From NCBI GenBank assembly GCA_016710635.1, contig JADJVL010000008.1, forward strand, positions 62,001 through 126,000: DNA of 64,000 nt. The letters run 5' to 3'. Shown one piece after another: positions 19,137-26,309 of the stretch. The notes beneath the pieces were generated by a model that worked only from the letters and a program-made list of their open reading frames with translations, had not been told where the DNA came from and did not search any database. Made by a program: the position numbers and the translations under genes. This DNA is from Holophagaceae bacterium. Lineage in GTDB: Bacteria; Acidobacteriota; Holophagae; Holophagales; Holophagaceae. Position 1 is the stretch's first letter. Each line of letters begins with the position of its first letter.

Positions 19137-19661
19137 ATGAACTCGCGTGACTCCAGGCATCATGGAGGGATGGCTGTTCCATCCCCCTCCATCTGCCTCG
19201 GCGTGGACCCCGGCTCATTGGCTTGTGGCTGGGCCATCGTGACGCGGCTGGGATCGCGCATGGAACTCCTCGAGGCCGGCGTCATCCGCTCCCCCCGCGG
19301 TGCGGACTTCGACCAGCGCTGCCTGCGCATCCACGAACGGCTGAGCGAGGCCATCGCGACCCACAAGCCCACCTTCATGGCGGTGGAGTCGCCCTTCGTG
19401 GAAAAGAATGCGGCGACGGCGCTGAAGCTCGGGCAGATCCGCGGCGGCATCCTGCTCACCGGCGCCCTGCATGGCCTGCCGGTGGGCGACTACAACCCGA
19501 TGCAGGTGAAGAAGGCCGTCAGTGGCTACGGCTGGGCGGTGAAGGAGCAGGTAGGAAAAATGGTGATGATGCTCCTCAACCTGAAGGAGCCTTTGCCTGT
19601 GGACGCTGCCGACGCGGCGGCCGTCGCCATCGGACATCTGCTCGCCACGCGGCGCACCTGA
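19137..19661 (+). CDS. ruvC: Crossover junction endodeoxyribonuclease RuvC
   Basis: Holliday-junction resolvase, 174 aa from this start. Catalytic acidic residues are visible: Asp in LGVDPGSLACGWA, Glu in MAVESPFVEKNA, and the C-terminal VDAADAAAVAIGHLL pair. PMQVKKAVSGYGWAVKEQV is also typical. Two starts are possible. ATG 19137 has GAGGG about 14 bases upstream; ATG 19170 (MAVPSP) gives the usual short N-terminus but its GGAGGG is too close. It sits directly after rnr with no ruvA or ruvB beside it. Confidence 0.92.
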   Translation: MNSRDSRHHGGMAVPSPSICLGVDPGSLACGWAIVTRLGSRMELLEAGVIRSPRGADFDQRCLRIHERLSEAIATHKPTFMAVESPFVEKNAATALKLGQIRGGILLTGALHGLPVGDYNPMQVKKAVSGYGWAVKEQVGKMVMMLLNLKEPLPVDAADAAAVAIGHLLATRRT

Positions 19662-19691
19662 TCCGATCTCCGGCGCAAAATTCCCGCGCAA

Positions 19692-19724
19692 AAAAAAAGT
19701 ACAGGGCACCAAAGGGTGCCCTGT
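19692..19724 (-). terminator. Intrinsic terminator, minus strand
   Basis: Perfect 10-bp stem ACAGGGCACC (19701-19710) with GGTGCCCTGT (19715-19724) and a 4-base loop. On the minus strand it is followed within two bases by a run of nine T (plus-strand A9 at 19690-19698). It ends the small RNA candidate or the DUF255 transcript, not ruvC. Confidence 0.85.
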
Positions 19725-19845
19725 GGGGGTCGCACGGCCGCCGACATAACTCCCGGGAGCTACTTGTTCGGTGCCGTGGAAGGGGCAGGCAGGGAATGGT
19801 CGCCCCATGGTGTGAAGAAGTAACCCGGAGGATCGTTCTTCATGC
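19692..19845 (-). ncRNA. Structured small RNA candidate (6S-like hairpin layout)
   Basis: The 207-base gap between ruvC and the DUF255 gene holds no ORF but folds strongly on the minus strand. Plus positions 19818-19830 (AAGTAACCCGGAG) pair with 19750-19765 (CTCCCGGGAGCTACTT) with one bulge. Inside this, GGGGC (19782-19786) pairs with GCCCC (19802-19806), leaving an open middle. A 10-bp terminator with a T run closes the 3' end. A promoter-like pair lies just upstream. The single long interrupted hairpin recalls 6S RNA, but no 6S consensus was recognised, so identity is open. Confidence 0.5.
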
Positions 19846-19849
19846 CCAG

Positions 19850-19877
19850 AAGGTACGCTCGAAGGCGTTCATGGCAA
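19850..19877 (-). promoter_or_regulatory. Possible promoter of the small RNA
   Basis: On the minus strand TTGCCA (19877-19872) and TACCTT (19855-19850) are spaced by 16 bases. This would start transcription near 19843 and give a transcript of about 150 nt ending at the terminator. It overlaps the last codons of the DUF255 gene. Confidence 0.35.
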
Positions 19878-21902
19878 GGAATTTTTTTGAGCCGTCCGGA
19901 ACGCGGAAAGCCGCGCCCTCAGCGCGTCTTGTGATGTCTGCGGCGCGTCGCAGGCATGATTCCGGCATACGAATGCAGCCGCCCTGCCCCCAACTTTTCC
20001 ACGCCCGTTGTGCAGCGGGAGCGCACTTTCCTCAGCGCAGCTCAGCAGCCGGTTGGGAAGAAACTGTTCGTGCACCGCGCGTAACAGACCCTGCGCATCC
20101 GTTTCTTCCGGGGCCCCGGCGATCACGATGTCGAGTTCTTCCGAAAGGGCGAGGTCAAGTGCATTGAGCATGCCAAGGAACGCCCTCGGCGCGCGCTTCA
20201 TCCAGGGCCCGAAGCAGCGCAGGATCCCCTCCGCCGAGGCCCGGAAATCAGGCCGGTCCAGGTGCCGCGCCAGCCTCAGCAGGGCCACGGCCGCCAGCGT
20301 GTTGCCGCTGGGCATGGCGTTGTCGAAACCCGGCTTCTGCCGGAAGAGGAGGTCGGCCTGGCCTTCCCCTGTGGAATAGAAGCCGCCTTCGACCCGGTCC
20401 TCGAAGGCCGCGCGCATCCCCTCCGCCAGATCCCGGGCCAGATCCAGCCAGCGCGGATCGAAATCCGCCTCGAACAGATCCACCAGCCCACCCGCCACCG
20501 CCGCATAGTCTTCGAGGAAGCCCGGCGTGTGCGCCTCGCCCCTGCGGAAGACCCGCAGGAGGACGCCGTTCCGCCACAGTTCCCGCTGGATAAAGGCCGT
20601 GATCCCCTGGGCCGCGTCGAGGTAGCGCCGGTCGCCCAGCACCTGGTAGCCGCGGGCGAAGGCGCTCAGGGCGAGACCGTTCCAGGCGGCGAGCACTTTG
20701 TCATCCTTGTGGGGCCGCACCCGGCGGCTTCGCCAAGCCTTCACGCGCTCCAACAGGGCGCGCTCCTCGCCAGGTTCCGCCGTGATCCCCGCGGGCCTGG
20801 AAAAGCGGTGGACCACGCTCTGGCCGTGCTCGAAGTTGCCCTCCGGGGTGATCCCGAAGAGGTCGCAGAACCGGGCCCCATCGGCGTGCCCCAGAGCCTC
20901 CATGATCTCTCCCGCCGTGAAGGCGTAGAACCTGCCTTCCTCCCCTTCGCTGTCGGCATCCTCGGAACTGTGGATGCCGCCCGCTGGGTCCTGCATCTGC
21001 TCGAGAAGATAGTCCAGCGTCTCCGAGGCGATCCGCGCATGGTTCGCGTCCTTCGTCGCCTGGTAGGCCAGGAGATAGCAGGTGGCAAGCTGGGCATTGT
21101 CGTAGAGCATCTTCTCGAAATGAGGCACCAGCCACTTCACGTCCACGCTGTAGCGCGCGAAGCCGCCGCCGACATGATCGAACATGCCGCCCTCCCACAT
21201 GGCGTCGAGGGTGCGCAAGGCCAGCCTTTGGTCCTCCGAAGTCCCGCGGCGCAGCACCAGTTCGCAGGCCATCTGCTGAGGAAACTTCGGCGCCGGTGAG
21301 AAGCCGCCCCAGCGGGGATCGAAGGCCTGCCGGAGCTGGGCGAGGGCGCCTTCGAAGAGGCTGCCGTCGGGGAGCTCCCTGCCAGCCTTCACCTGCACCT
21401 GGCGCTGCAGTTCATCGGTGAGCTCGACGGCCTGGCCCAGCACGTCGACGCGCTGTTCCTGCCACAGGTGGGCGATGCGTTCGAGGAGGGGGATGAAGCC
21501 CGGCATGCCCCGCCGGGCTTCCGGGGGGAAGTAGGTGCCGCCATAGAAGGGCTGGAGCTCCGGCGTGAGCCAGACGCTCATGGGCCAGCCGCCCTGGCCC
21601 GTGAGCGTCTGCACCGCATCCATGTAAAGGTCGTCCAGGTCGGGCCGTTCCTCGCGGTCCACCTTGATGGGCACGAAATGCGCATTCAGCAGCTTCGCGA
21701 CGGCCTCGTTCTCGAAGGATTCCCGCTCCATGACGTGGCACCAGTGGCAGGCGCTGTAGCCGATGGACAGGAAGATGGGCTTGTCCTCGGCCCGGGCTTT
21801 CGCGAGCGCCTCCTCGCCCCAGGGAAACCAGTCCACGGGGTTGTGGGCGTGCTGCAGCAGGTAGGGACTGAGCGAGGAGCGAGACGGTTGGCCATGGGGC
21901 AT
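19869..21902 (-). CDS. Thioredoxin-domain protein DUF255 (YyaL/SPATA20 family)
   Basis: A 677-aa cytoplasmic protein with an N-terminal thioredoxin-like domain followed by a six-hairpin (alpha/alpha) domain, the exact layout and length of the YyaL/SPATA20 family. Marks are SSLSPYLLQHAHNPVDWFPW, GYSACHWCHVMERESFENEA with the CxxC pair, KVDREERPDLDDLYMDAVQ and GQGGWPMSVWLTP. Later come LYDNAQLATCYLLAYQAT and SEDADSEGEEG. The biochemical role is not settled; links to redox control and cellobiose-epimerase-like folds are known. The start at 21902 (MPHGQPSRS) matches family N-termini. It is separated from the GT2 gene by 47 bases. Confidence 0.88.
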   Translation of the reverse strand: MPHGQPSRSSLSPYLLQHAHNPVDWFPWGEEALAKARAEDKPIFLSIGYSACHWCHVMERESFENEAVAKLLNAHFVPIKVDREERPDLDDLYMDAVQTLTGQGGWPMSVWLTPELQPFYGGTYFPPEARRGMPGFIPLLERIAHLWQEQRVDVLGQAVELTDELQRQVQVKAGRELPDGSLFEGALAQLRQAFDPRWGGFSPAPKFPQQMACELVLRRGTSEDQRLALRTLDAMWEGGMFDHVGGGFARYSVDVKWLVPHFEKMLYDNAQLATCYLLAYQATKDANHARIASETLDYLLEQMQDPAGGIHSSEDADSEGEEGRFYAFTAGEIMEALGHADGARFCDLFGITPEGNFEHGQSVVHRFSRPAGITAEPGEERALLERVKAWRSRRVRPHKDDKVLAAWNGLALSAFARGYQVLGDRRYLDAAQGITAFIQRELWRNGVLLRVFRRGEAHTPGFLEDYAAVAGGLVDLFEADFDPRWLDLARDLAEGMRAAFEDRVEGGFYSTGEGQADLLFRQKPGFDNAMPSGNTLAAVALLRLARHLDRPDFRASAEGILRCFGPWMKRAPRAFLGMLNALDLALSEELDIVIAGAPEETDAQGLLRAVHEQFLPNRLLSCAEESALPLHNGRGKVGGRAAAFVCRNHACDAPQTSQDALRARLSAFRTAQKNSLP

Positions 21903-21949
21903 TGTCCACGGGAAGGCGTCCGGCCAGAACGGGTCCGGAAGATTCCACC

Positions 21950-23341
21950 TCAGATCGGCAGCCTTGCCGGCTGCCAGCTCTTGGCGTTGGGCGGGCGCCG
22001 GAAGGGGAAGGCCAGCATGGCCAGGAGGTCGGCCACCAGCGCGAGGTAGCGGACCGGCGTCGCGACCAGGGCCTGGAAGGCGATTTTGAGCCTGTCGCCG
22101 GACGAGGCGAAGAGCAGGATCGAACAGGTCAGCAGGCACTCCGCGCCAATGGCGATCAGCAGCGGCGTCCACAGCCGCAGCCCGGCCAGCGCGCACAGGG
22201 CCAGGGGCCAGAGGGCCTTCTCGAGGATGGAGAAGAGGACCGCCGAGCCGATGGGACGGCCAAACCGGTGGGTGTATTCCTTGCCCCAGCACTGCCGGTA
22301 GGGTTCCCGGATCCGGCGCTTCTCCGTCACGCCGCTCAGCCTGACCTTTCGCTCATGCAACCGGCGCCGGGGGGCCTTGAAGGGGGACAGGACCAGACCA
22401 TCCATGTCCGCGCAGGTCCGGAAGAAGCTGTGGGTCCACCGGTAGCGCTGCGCGAGGAGTTCCGGCAGGGTCGGTTCCATGGACCGCGCGCGCACGTCCT
22501 CGATCATGACGTTCCGGTAGCCCTCGTTCAGCAGCGCCATGCCGATGAAGATGTCCTCGGCCTTGGTGAGGTCGTCGCCGAAAATGGGCTCGTAGTGGTC
22601 GAAGAGGTCCTTGAGGTAGCGGCGCCGGTAGGCGACCGCACAGCCCGCGGGGTTCAGCACGGAGCCGAAGGCGTTCATCTGGCCACGCTGGATGAAGCAT
22701 TCCAGGAAAGCGTGCAGGGCGGCGCGGTAGGCGTTGGTGATGCCCCGGGAGAGGCGGCGCGGCCAGCCCTCGGTGCGCCAGCAGTCCAGGTCCGGCAGCG
22801 ACGCGCGCAATTGGCGCAGCTCCGCCTGTTCCATCCAGGCGGCCCGGTCCTTCGGCCGGATCGGCGCCACGCGGCCACAGACCGAAGCGACCCCGCGCGC
22901 CTTGTAGAGCTCTTCCACGCAGCGGGCGAGGTACTCCGGCGATTCCAGCACCGTGTCCGCGTCCAGGACGAATTCCACGTCCCCATCGAACTCCCGGGAC
23001 TGGCGCTTGACGGTGACAGTCTTCCCGATGGAGCGGATGCGGGGGATGGTGATCAGCTCCAGGCCGTTGGCCTCGGCGAAGGCCATGGCCGCTTCCACCG
23101 TGCGGTCCGTGCTCCCGTCGTCCACGAGGATGATCCGGTGGGGCTGCATGGTCTGGCGGGCGAGGCCGGCCAGGCAGAAGACGATGGTGGCCTCCTCGTC
23201 CAGGGCCGGGATCACCACGTCCACCCGGGCGCGCCGCCAGTCCTCGGTGATGGTCGGCAGGGTGCGGTCGGGTCCGCGGCACAGGCCGAACAGGCTCAGG
23301 AGCGCGTTGGGTCCGAAGATGAAGTTGGGGACGACCGCCAT
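21950..23341 (-). CDS. Membrane glycosyltransferase family 2
   Basis: A 463-aa processive-type GT2 enzyme. The catalytic domain (residues 40-300) shows VDVVIPALDEEATI, ILVDDGSTDRT, the metal-binding FVLDADTVLESPE, the acidic KAEDIFIGMALL and the QxxRW motif QRYRWTHSFF seen in cellulose, chitin and hyaluronan synthases. Three or more membrane segments follow (about 365-440). It probably exports or builds a polysaccharide from UDP-sugars; the product is unknown and no PilZ domain is present. It is divergent from ffh, with a short tandem repeat in between. Confidence 0.85.
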   Translation of the reverse strand: MAVVPNFIFGPNALLSLFGLCRGPDRTLPTITEDWRRARVDVVIPALDEEATIVFCLAGLARQTMQPHRIILVDDGSTDRTVEAAMAFAEANGLELITIPRIRSIGKTVTVKRQSREFDGDVEFVLDADTVLESPEYLARCVEELYKARGVASVCGRVAPIRPKDRAAWMEQAELRQLRASLPDLDCWRTEGWPRRLSRGITNAYRAALHAFLECFIQRGQMNAFGSVLNPAGCAVAYRRRYLKDLFDHYEPIFGDDLTKAEDIFIGMALLNEGYRNVMIEDVRARSMEPTLPELLAQRYRWTHSFFRTCADMDGLVLSPFKAPRRRLHERKVRLSGVTEKRRIREPYRQCWGKEYTHRFGRPIGSAVLFSILEKALWPLALCALAGLRLWTPLLIAIGAECLLTCSILLFASSGDRLKIAFQALVATPVRYLALVADLLAMLAFPFRRPPNAKSWQPARLPI

Positions 23342-23390
23342 CGGGTCTCCGGGTTGGAACTGCGGCAGGGCGGAGGGATGGCCCCATGAT

Positions 23391-23463
23391 CGCCCGGACC
23401 GCCGGGGCGCAAGGCGGATTCCGATGGCCCGGACCGCCGGGGGTGCAAGGCGGATTCCGATGG
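23391..23463. repeat. Two tandem copies of a 36-37 base repeat
   Basis: Copy 1 (23391-23426) and copy 2 (23427-23463) share GCCCGGACCGCCGGGG and GCAAGGCGGATTCCGATG with one or two differences (CGC against GTGC). They lie between the divergent GT2 and ffh genes, upstream of the ffh promoter. Confidence 0.75.
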
Positions 23464-23486
23464 TTCTTCAAGGCCTTTCCAGGCGG

Positions 23487-23492
23487 TAGAAT
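23487..23492 (+). promoter_or_regulatory. Likely -10 element of the ffh promoter
   Basis: TAGAAT, one mismatch from the TATAAT consensus, lies 34 bases before the ffh start. The -35 region (TTCTTC at 23464-23469) is poor. Confidence 0.4.
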
Positions 23493-23525
23493 GGCCGTTT
23501 GCGCCTTTCGCGCGTGACGGGACCC

Positions 23526-24921
23526 ATGTTCGACGCCCTTTCCGAAAAGCTCAGCCAGGCCATGAAGTCCCTCCGCGGCCAGTCCCGGCTCACGGAGAAG
23601 AACATCGAGGAGGCCCTGCGGGAAGTCCGCATGGCCCTCCTGGAAGCCGATGTCCACGTCCAGGTGGCCCGCACCTTTCTCCAGCGGGTCAAGGAGAAGG
23701 CCCTCGCGGGGCGGACGTAATCCAGGGGCTGAACCCCGCCCAGGCCTTCATCGACATCGTCTACCACGAGCTCACGGAGATCATGGGGCGGCGTGGCCAG
23801 GGAACAGCCCCTCGAGCTGGGCAAGCCCCCGGCGGTGGTGATGATGGTGGGCCTGCAGGGCGCCGGCAAGACCACCACCAGCGGCAAGCTGGCCAAGTGG
23901 CTCAAGAAGCAGGGCCGCGCGCCCTTCCTGGTGCCCGCGGACGTCTACCGCCCCGCCGCCATCCAGCAGCTCCACGTGGTCGCCAAGGACGCGGGCATCG
24001 CCAGCTTCCACCACGATTCGAAGGATCCCGTCGCCATCTGCCGCAACGCCGTGGCGGAGGCCAAGGCCAAGGGCTGGGACACGGTCATCCTCGACACCGC
24101 CGGCCGCCTGCACCTGGACGACGCGCTCATGGACGAGCTGCTCCACATCCGGGACGCCGTCGGCCCTGCCGAAATCCTCTTCGTCGCGGACGCCATGACC
24201 GGCCAGGACGCGGTCCGTTCCGCCACCGCCTTCCACGAGAAGCTCGGCCTCACCGGCGTCATCCTTTCCAAGACCGACGGCGACACCCGGGGCGGCGCGG
24301 CCTTCAGCATCAAGCAGGCCACGGGCCGCACCATCAAGTTCATCGGCGAGGGCGAGAAGCTGGACGATTTCCGAGCGCTTCCACCCGGACCGCATGGCCC
24401 AGCGCATCCTCGGCATGGGCGACGTGCTGACCCTCATCGAGCACGCCAAGGACAAGATCGACGAGAAGGAGGCCGAGAAGCTCGCCGGCCGCATGGCGAA
24501 GAACCAGTTCACCCTCGAGGACATGCGCGCCCAGTTCGCCCAGGTGGCGAAGCTCGGCAGCATGAACAAGATCCTCGGGATGATGCCGGGCATGGGCGCC
24601 ATGAAGGAGCAGATCGCCTCTGTGGCCACCGACAAGCGCATGAAACACCTGACCGCCATCTTGGATTCCATGACACCCAGGGAGCGCGCCAACCACAACC
24701 TGCTGGACGGCAAGCGCAAGCGCCGGATCGCCATGGGCGCCGGCCGCCCGGTCGCCGAAGTGAATCAGCTGCTGAAGCAGTACCTCGAGATGAAGAAGAT
24801 GATGAGCCAGATGAACGACCCGAAGTTCATGGCCCGCATGCAGCGCATGGCCGGCGGCATGAAGGGCATGGGCGGCATGCCCGGCCTGGGCGGGGGCGGC
24901 GGGTTCAAGCTGCCGTTCTAG
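23526..24921 (+). pseudogene. ffh: Signal recognition particle protein Ffh, frame broken at three points
   Basis: SRP GTPase that targets membrane proteins to the translocon. The full Ffh sequence is there but in pieces: N domain from ATG 23526 (MFDALSEKLSQAMKSL) to a false stop at 23718; G domain with GLQGAGKTTTSGKLAKWL, DTAGRLHLDD and LSKTDGDTRGGAA; and a Met-rich M domain ending FKLPF. One base seems missing in the G run 23708-23711 (expected ..ALAGADVIQGLNPAQAF). One base is extra near 23786-23791. One C is extra at 24371-24372 (expected LDDFERFHPDRMAQR). All domains read normally between these points. Since ffh is essential and nothing else is eroded, sequencing error is likelier than true decay. 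Confidence 0.9.
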
Positions 24922-25059
24922 GCCCAGGTCCCGCCCGGCCCCTCGGCGGGCCCTGCGGCCAGTCGGACCCAGGTCGGGGTGCCTCTGGGCAGTTCCCTCT
25001 TCGGGAAATTCCCAGTGGAACCACCGTTCCGCGCTACACTAGCCCGCTCAGGAGTGCCC

Positions 25060-25302
25060 ATGCTCACCATCCGACTTGCCCGCAACGGCGCCAAGAAGCG
25101 GCCTTTCTACCACATCGTCGTCAGCGAGAATGATCGCATCCCCACGGGCCAGGCCCTTGAGGTGCTCGGCTTCGTGAACCCCATCGCCACCGCCGGCGAA
25201 AGCGTCCGCATCGACGCCGAGAAGGCCAAGGCCTGGATCGCCAAGGGCGCCCAGCCCTCCAAGACGGTCCTCGACCTCTTCAAGAAGCATCAGGTCGTCT
25301 AG
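25060..25302 (+). CDS. rpsP: 30S ribosomal protein S16
   Basis: Small-subunit ribosomal protein, 80 aa, the standard length. It begins MLTIRLARNGAKKRPFYHIV, the S16 signature, and continues with VLGFVNPIA and KAKAWIAKGAQPSKTVLDLF. The start at 25060 is set by CAGGAG ending 6 bases upstream. A TACACT sequence at 25035-25040 may be its -10 element. It is the first gene of an rpsP-khpA-rimM set, a widely conserved order. Confidence 0.97.
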   Translation: MLTIRLARNGAKKRPFYHIVVSENDRIPTGQALEVLGFVNPIATAGESVRIDAEKAKAWIAKGAQPSKTVLDLFKKHQVV

Positions 25303-25328
25303 ACCGATCCTTCCGGCGATCGCCGCAG

Positions 25329-25356
25329 CACGAGCCGGACGCGAGTCCGGCTCGTG
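25329..25356 (+). other. Perfect 12-bp hairpin with GNRA loop between rpsP and khpA
   Basis: CACGAGCCGGAC (25329-25340) pairs fully with GTCCGGCTCGTG (25345-25356) around a GCGA tetraloop. It lies 27 bases after the rpsP stop and is not followed by a T run. It could protect the rpsP mRNA end, mark an RNase site or lower expression of the downstream genes. Confidence 0.6.
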
Positions 25357-25403
25357 GCGTTGATCCCCTTCCCCGCATGTCCGGAATGACCCCTGGAGCG
25401 ACC

Positions 25404-25664
25404 ATGGACTTCGAAGGATTCCTGAAAGACGTGCTGACCCCGATGGTGGACCATCCGGAGGCGCTGAAGATCGAGGTGAAGGGCGAGGGCCGCAAGCGCG
25501 CGGTCTGGATCCATGCCGAGCCCGGGGACCGGGGCCGCATCATCGGCAAGAGCGGCCGCATGATCCAGAGCCTGCGCACCCTCTGCCGGGCCGCCGGGGA
25601 CAAGGCCGGGATCAGCGTCGACCTGGAGCTCTTCGAAGAGGAGCGCGGCGAGGAGAGGGCCTGA
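25404..25664 (+). CDS. khpA: KH-domain RNA-binding protein KhpA (YlqC family)
   Basis: Small RNA-binding protein, 86 aa from ATG 25404. The single KH domain shows the nucleic-acid-binding GxxG loop in RGRIIGKSGRMIQSLR. The start MDFEGFLKDVL is preferred because GGAG lies 6 bases upstream; an ATG at 25377 lacks a binding site. In other bacteria KhpA works with KhpB on mRNA and sRNA binding and cell-size control. It sits between rpsP and rimM as usual, with its stop overlapping the rimM start by one base. Confidence 0.9.
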   Translation: MDFEGFLKDVLTPMVDHPEALKIEVKGEGRKRAVWIHAEPGDRGRIIGKSGRMIQSLRTLCRAAGDKAGISVDLELFEEERGEERA

Positions 25665-26209
25665 TGCTCCTGCTGGGCCATCTCGCCAAAGTGCAGGGGC
25701 TCAAGGGCGAGTTCCTCCTGCACGCCGTGATGGACCAGCCGGAAAAGCTGGAGACGGCCCAGGGCCTGGTGCTGGCGCCCCCGGCCCTCGCCCTCGACCA
25801 CGCCGATCCGGCCGCCCTTCCCGCCGGCACCCGCTCCGCCGTGGTGCGGAGCTTCCGCTGGCAGCAGGAACGCCCCTGCGTGGCCTTCGAGGGCATTCCC
25901 GACCGCACCGCCGCCGAGGCCCTCAAGGGCTGGGCCCTCTGGATGCCGGAGCTCCTGGCGGACTTGGAAGAGGGCGAATCCTTCCGCCACGAATGGCCGG
26001 GGTGCGATGTCTTCGTCGGAGGCCAGCTCCTCGGCGAGGTCCTGCGCCTGGACCCCGCGCCCACCGGCTATGACATGGTGGTGGTGAAGGACCGCCGGCC
26101 TGGCCGGACGGGCTTCCGGAATGTGCCCTACATCAAAGCCTGGTGGACCCTCGACCTGCCCAATCACCGTCTGGACCTGGATCCGCCGCCGGGGCTGCTC
26201 GACCTTTAG
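25664..26209 (+). CDS. rimM: Ribosome maturation factor RimM
   Basis: 16S rRNA processing and 30S head assembly factor that binds S19, 181 aa. It has the N-terminal beta-barrel (LGHLAKVQGLKGEFLLHAV, an atypical form of the family G.i...HGikGe.kv) and the C-terminal PRC-barrel (CDVFVGGQLLGEVLRL, then VPYIKAWWTLDL). The start codon overlaps the khpA stop (TGATG). The usual next genes trmD and rplS do not follow; instead an unrelated peptidase gene starts 100 bases on. Confidence 0.88.
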   Translation: MLLLGHLAKVQGLKGEFLLHAVMDQPEKLETAQGLVLAPPALALDHADPAALPAGTRSAVVRSFRWQQERPCVAFEGIPDRTAAEALKGWALWMPELLADLEEGESFRHEWPGCDVFVGGQLLGEVLRLDPAPTGYDMVVVKDRRPGRTGFRNVPYIKAWWTLDLPNHRLDLDPPPGLLDL

Positions 26210-26309
26210 AGCGCCTGGAACCTTCCGGGAAGTGGCCGCGAAGCTCCCCCCGTGGAATGCTGGAACCTTTGAATCACGCGGCCTGCCCGGTCGGGCCCAA
26301 GGAGATCCC

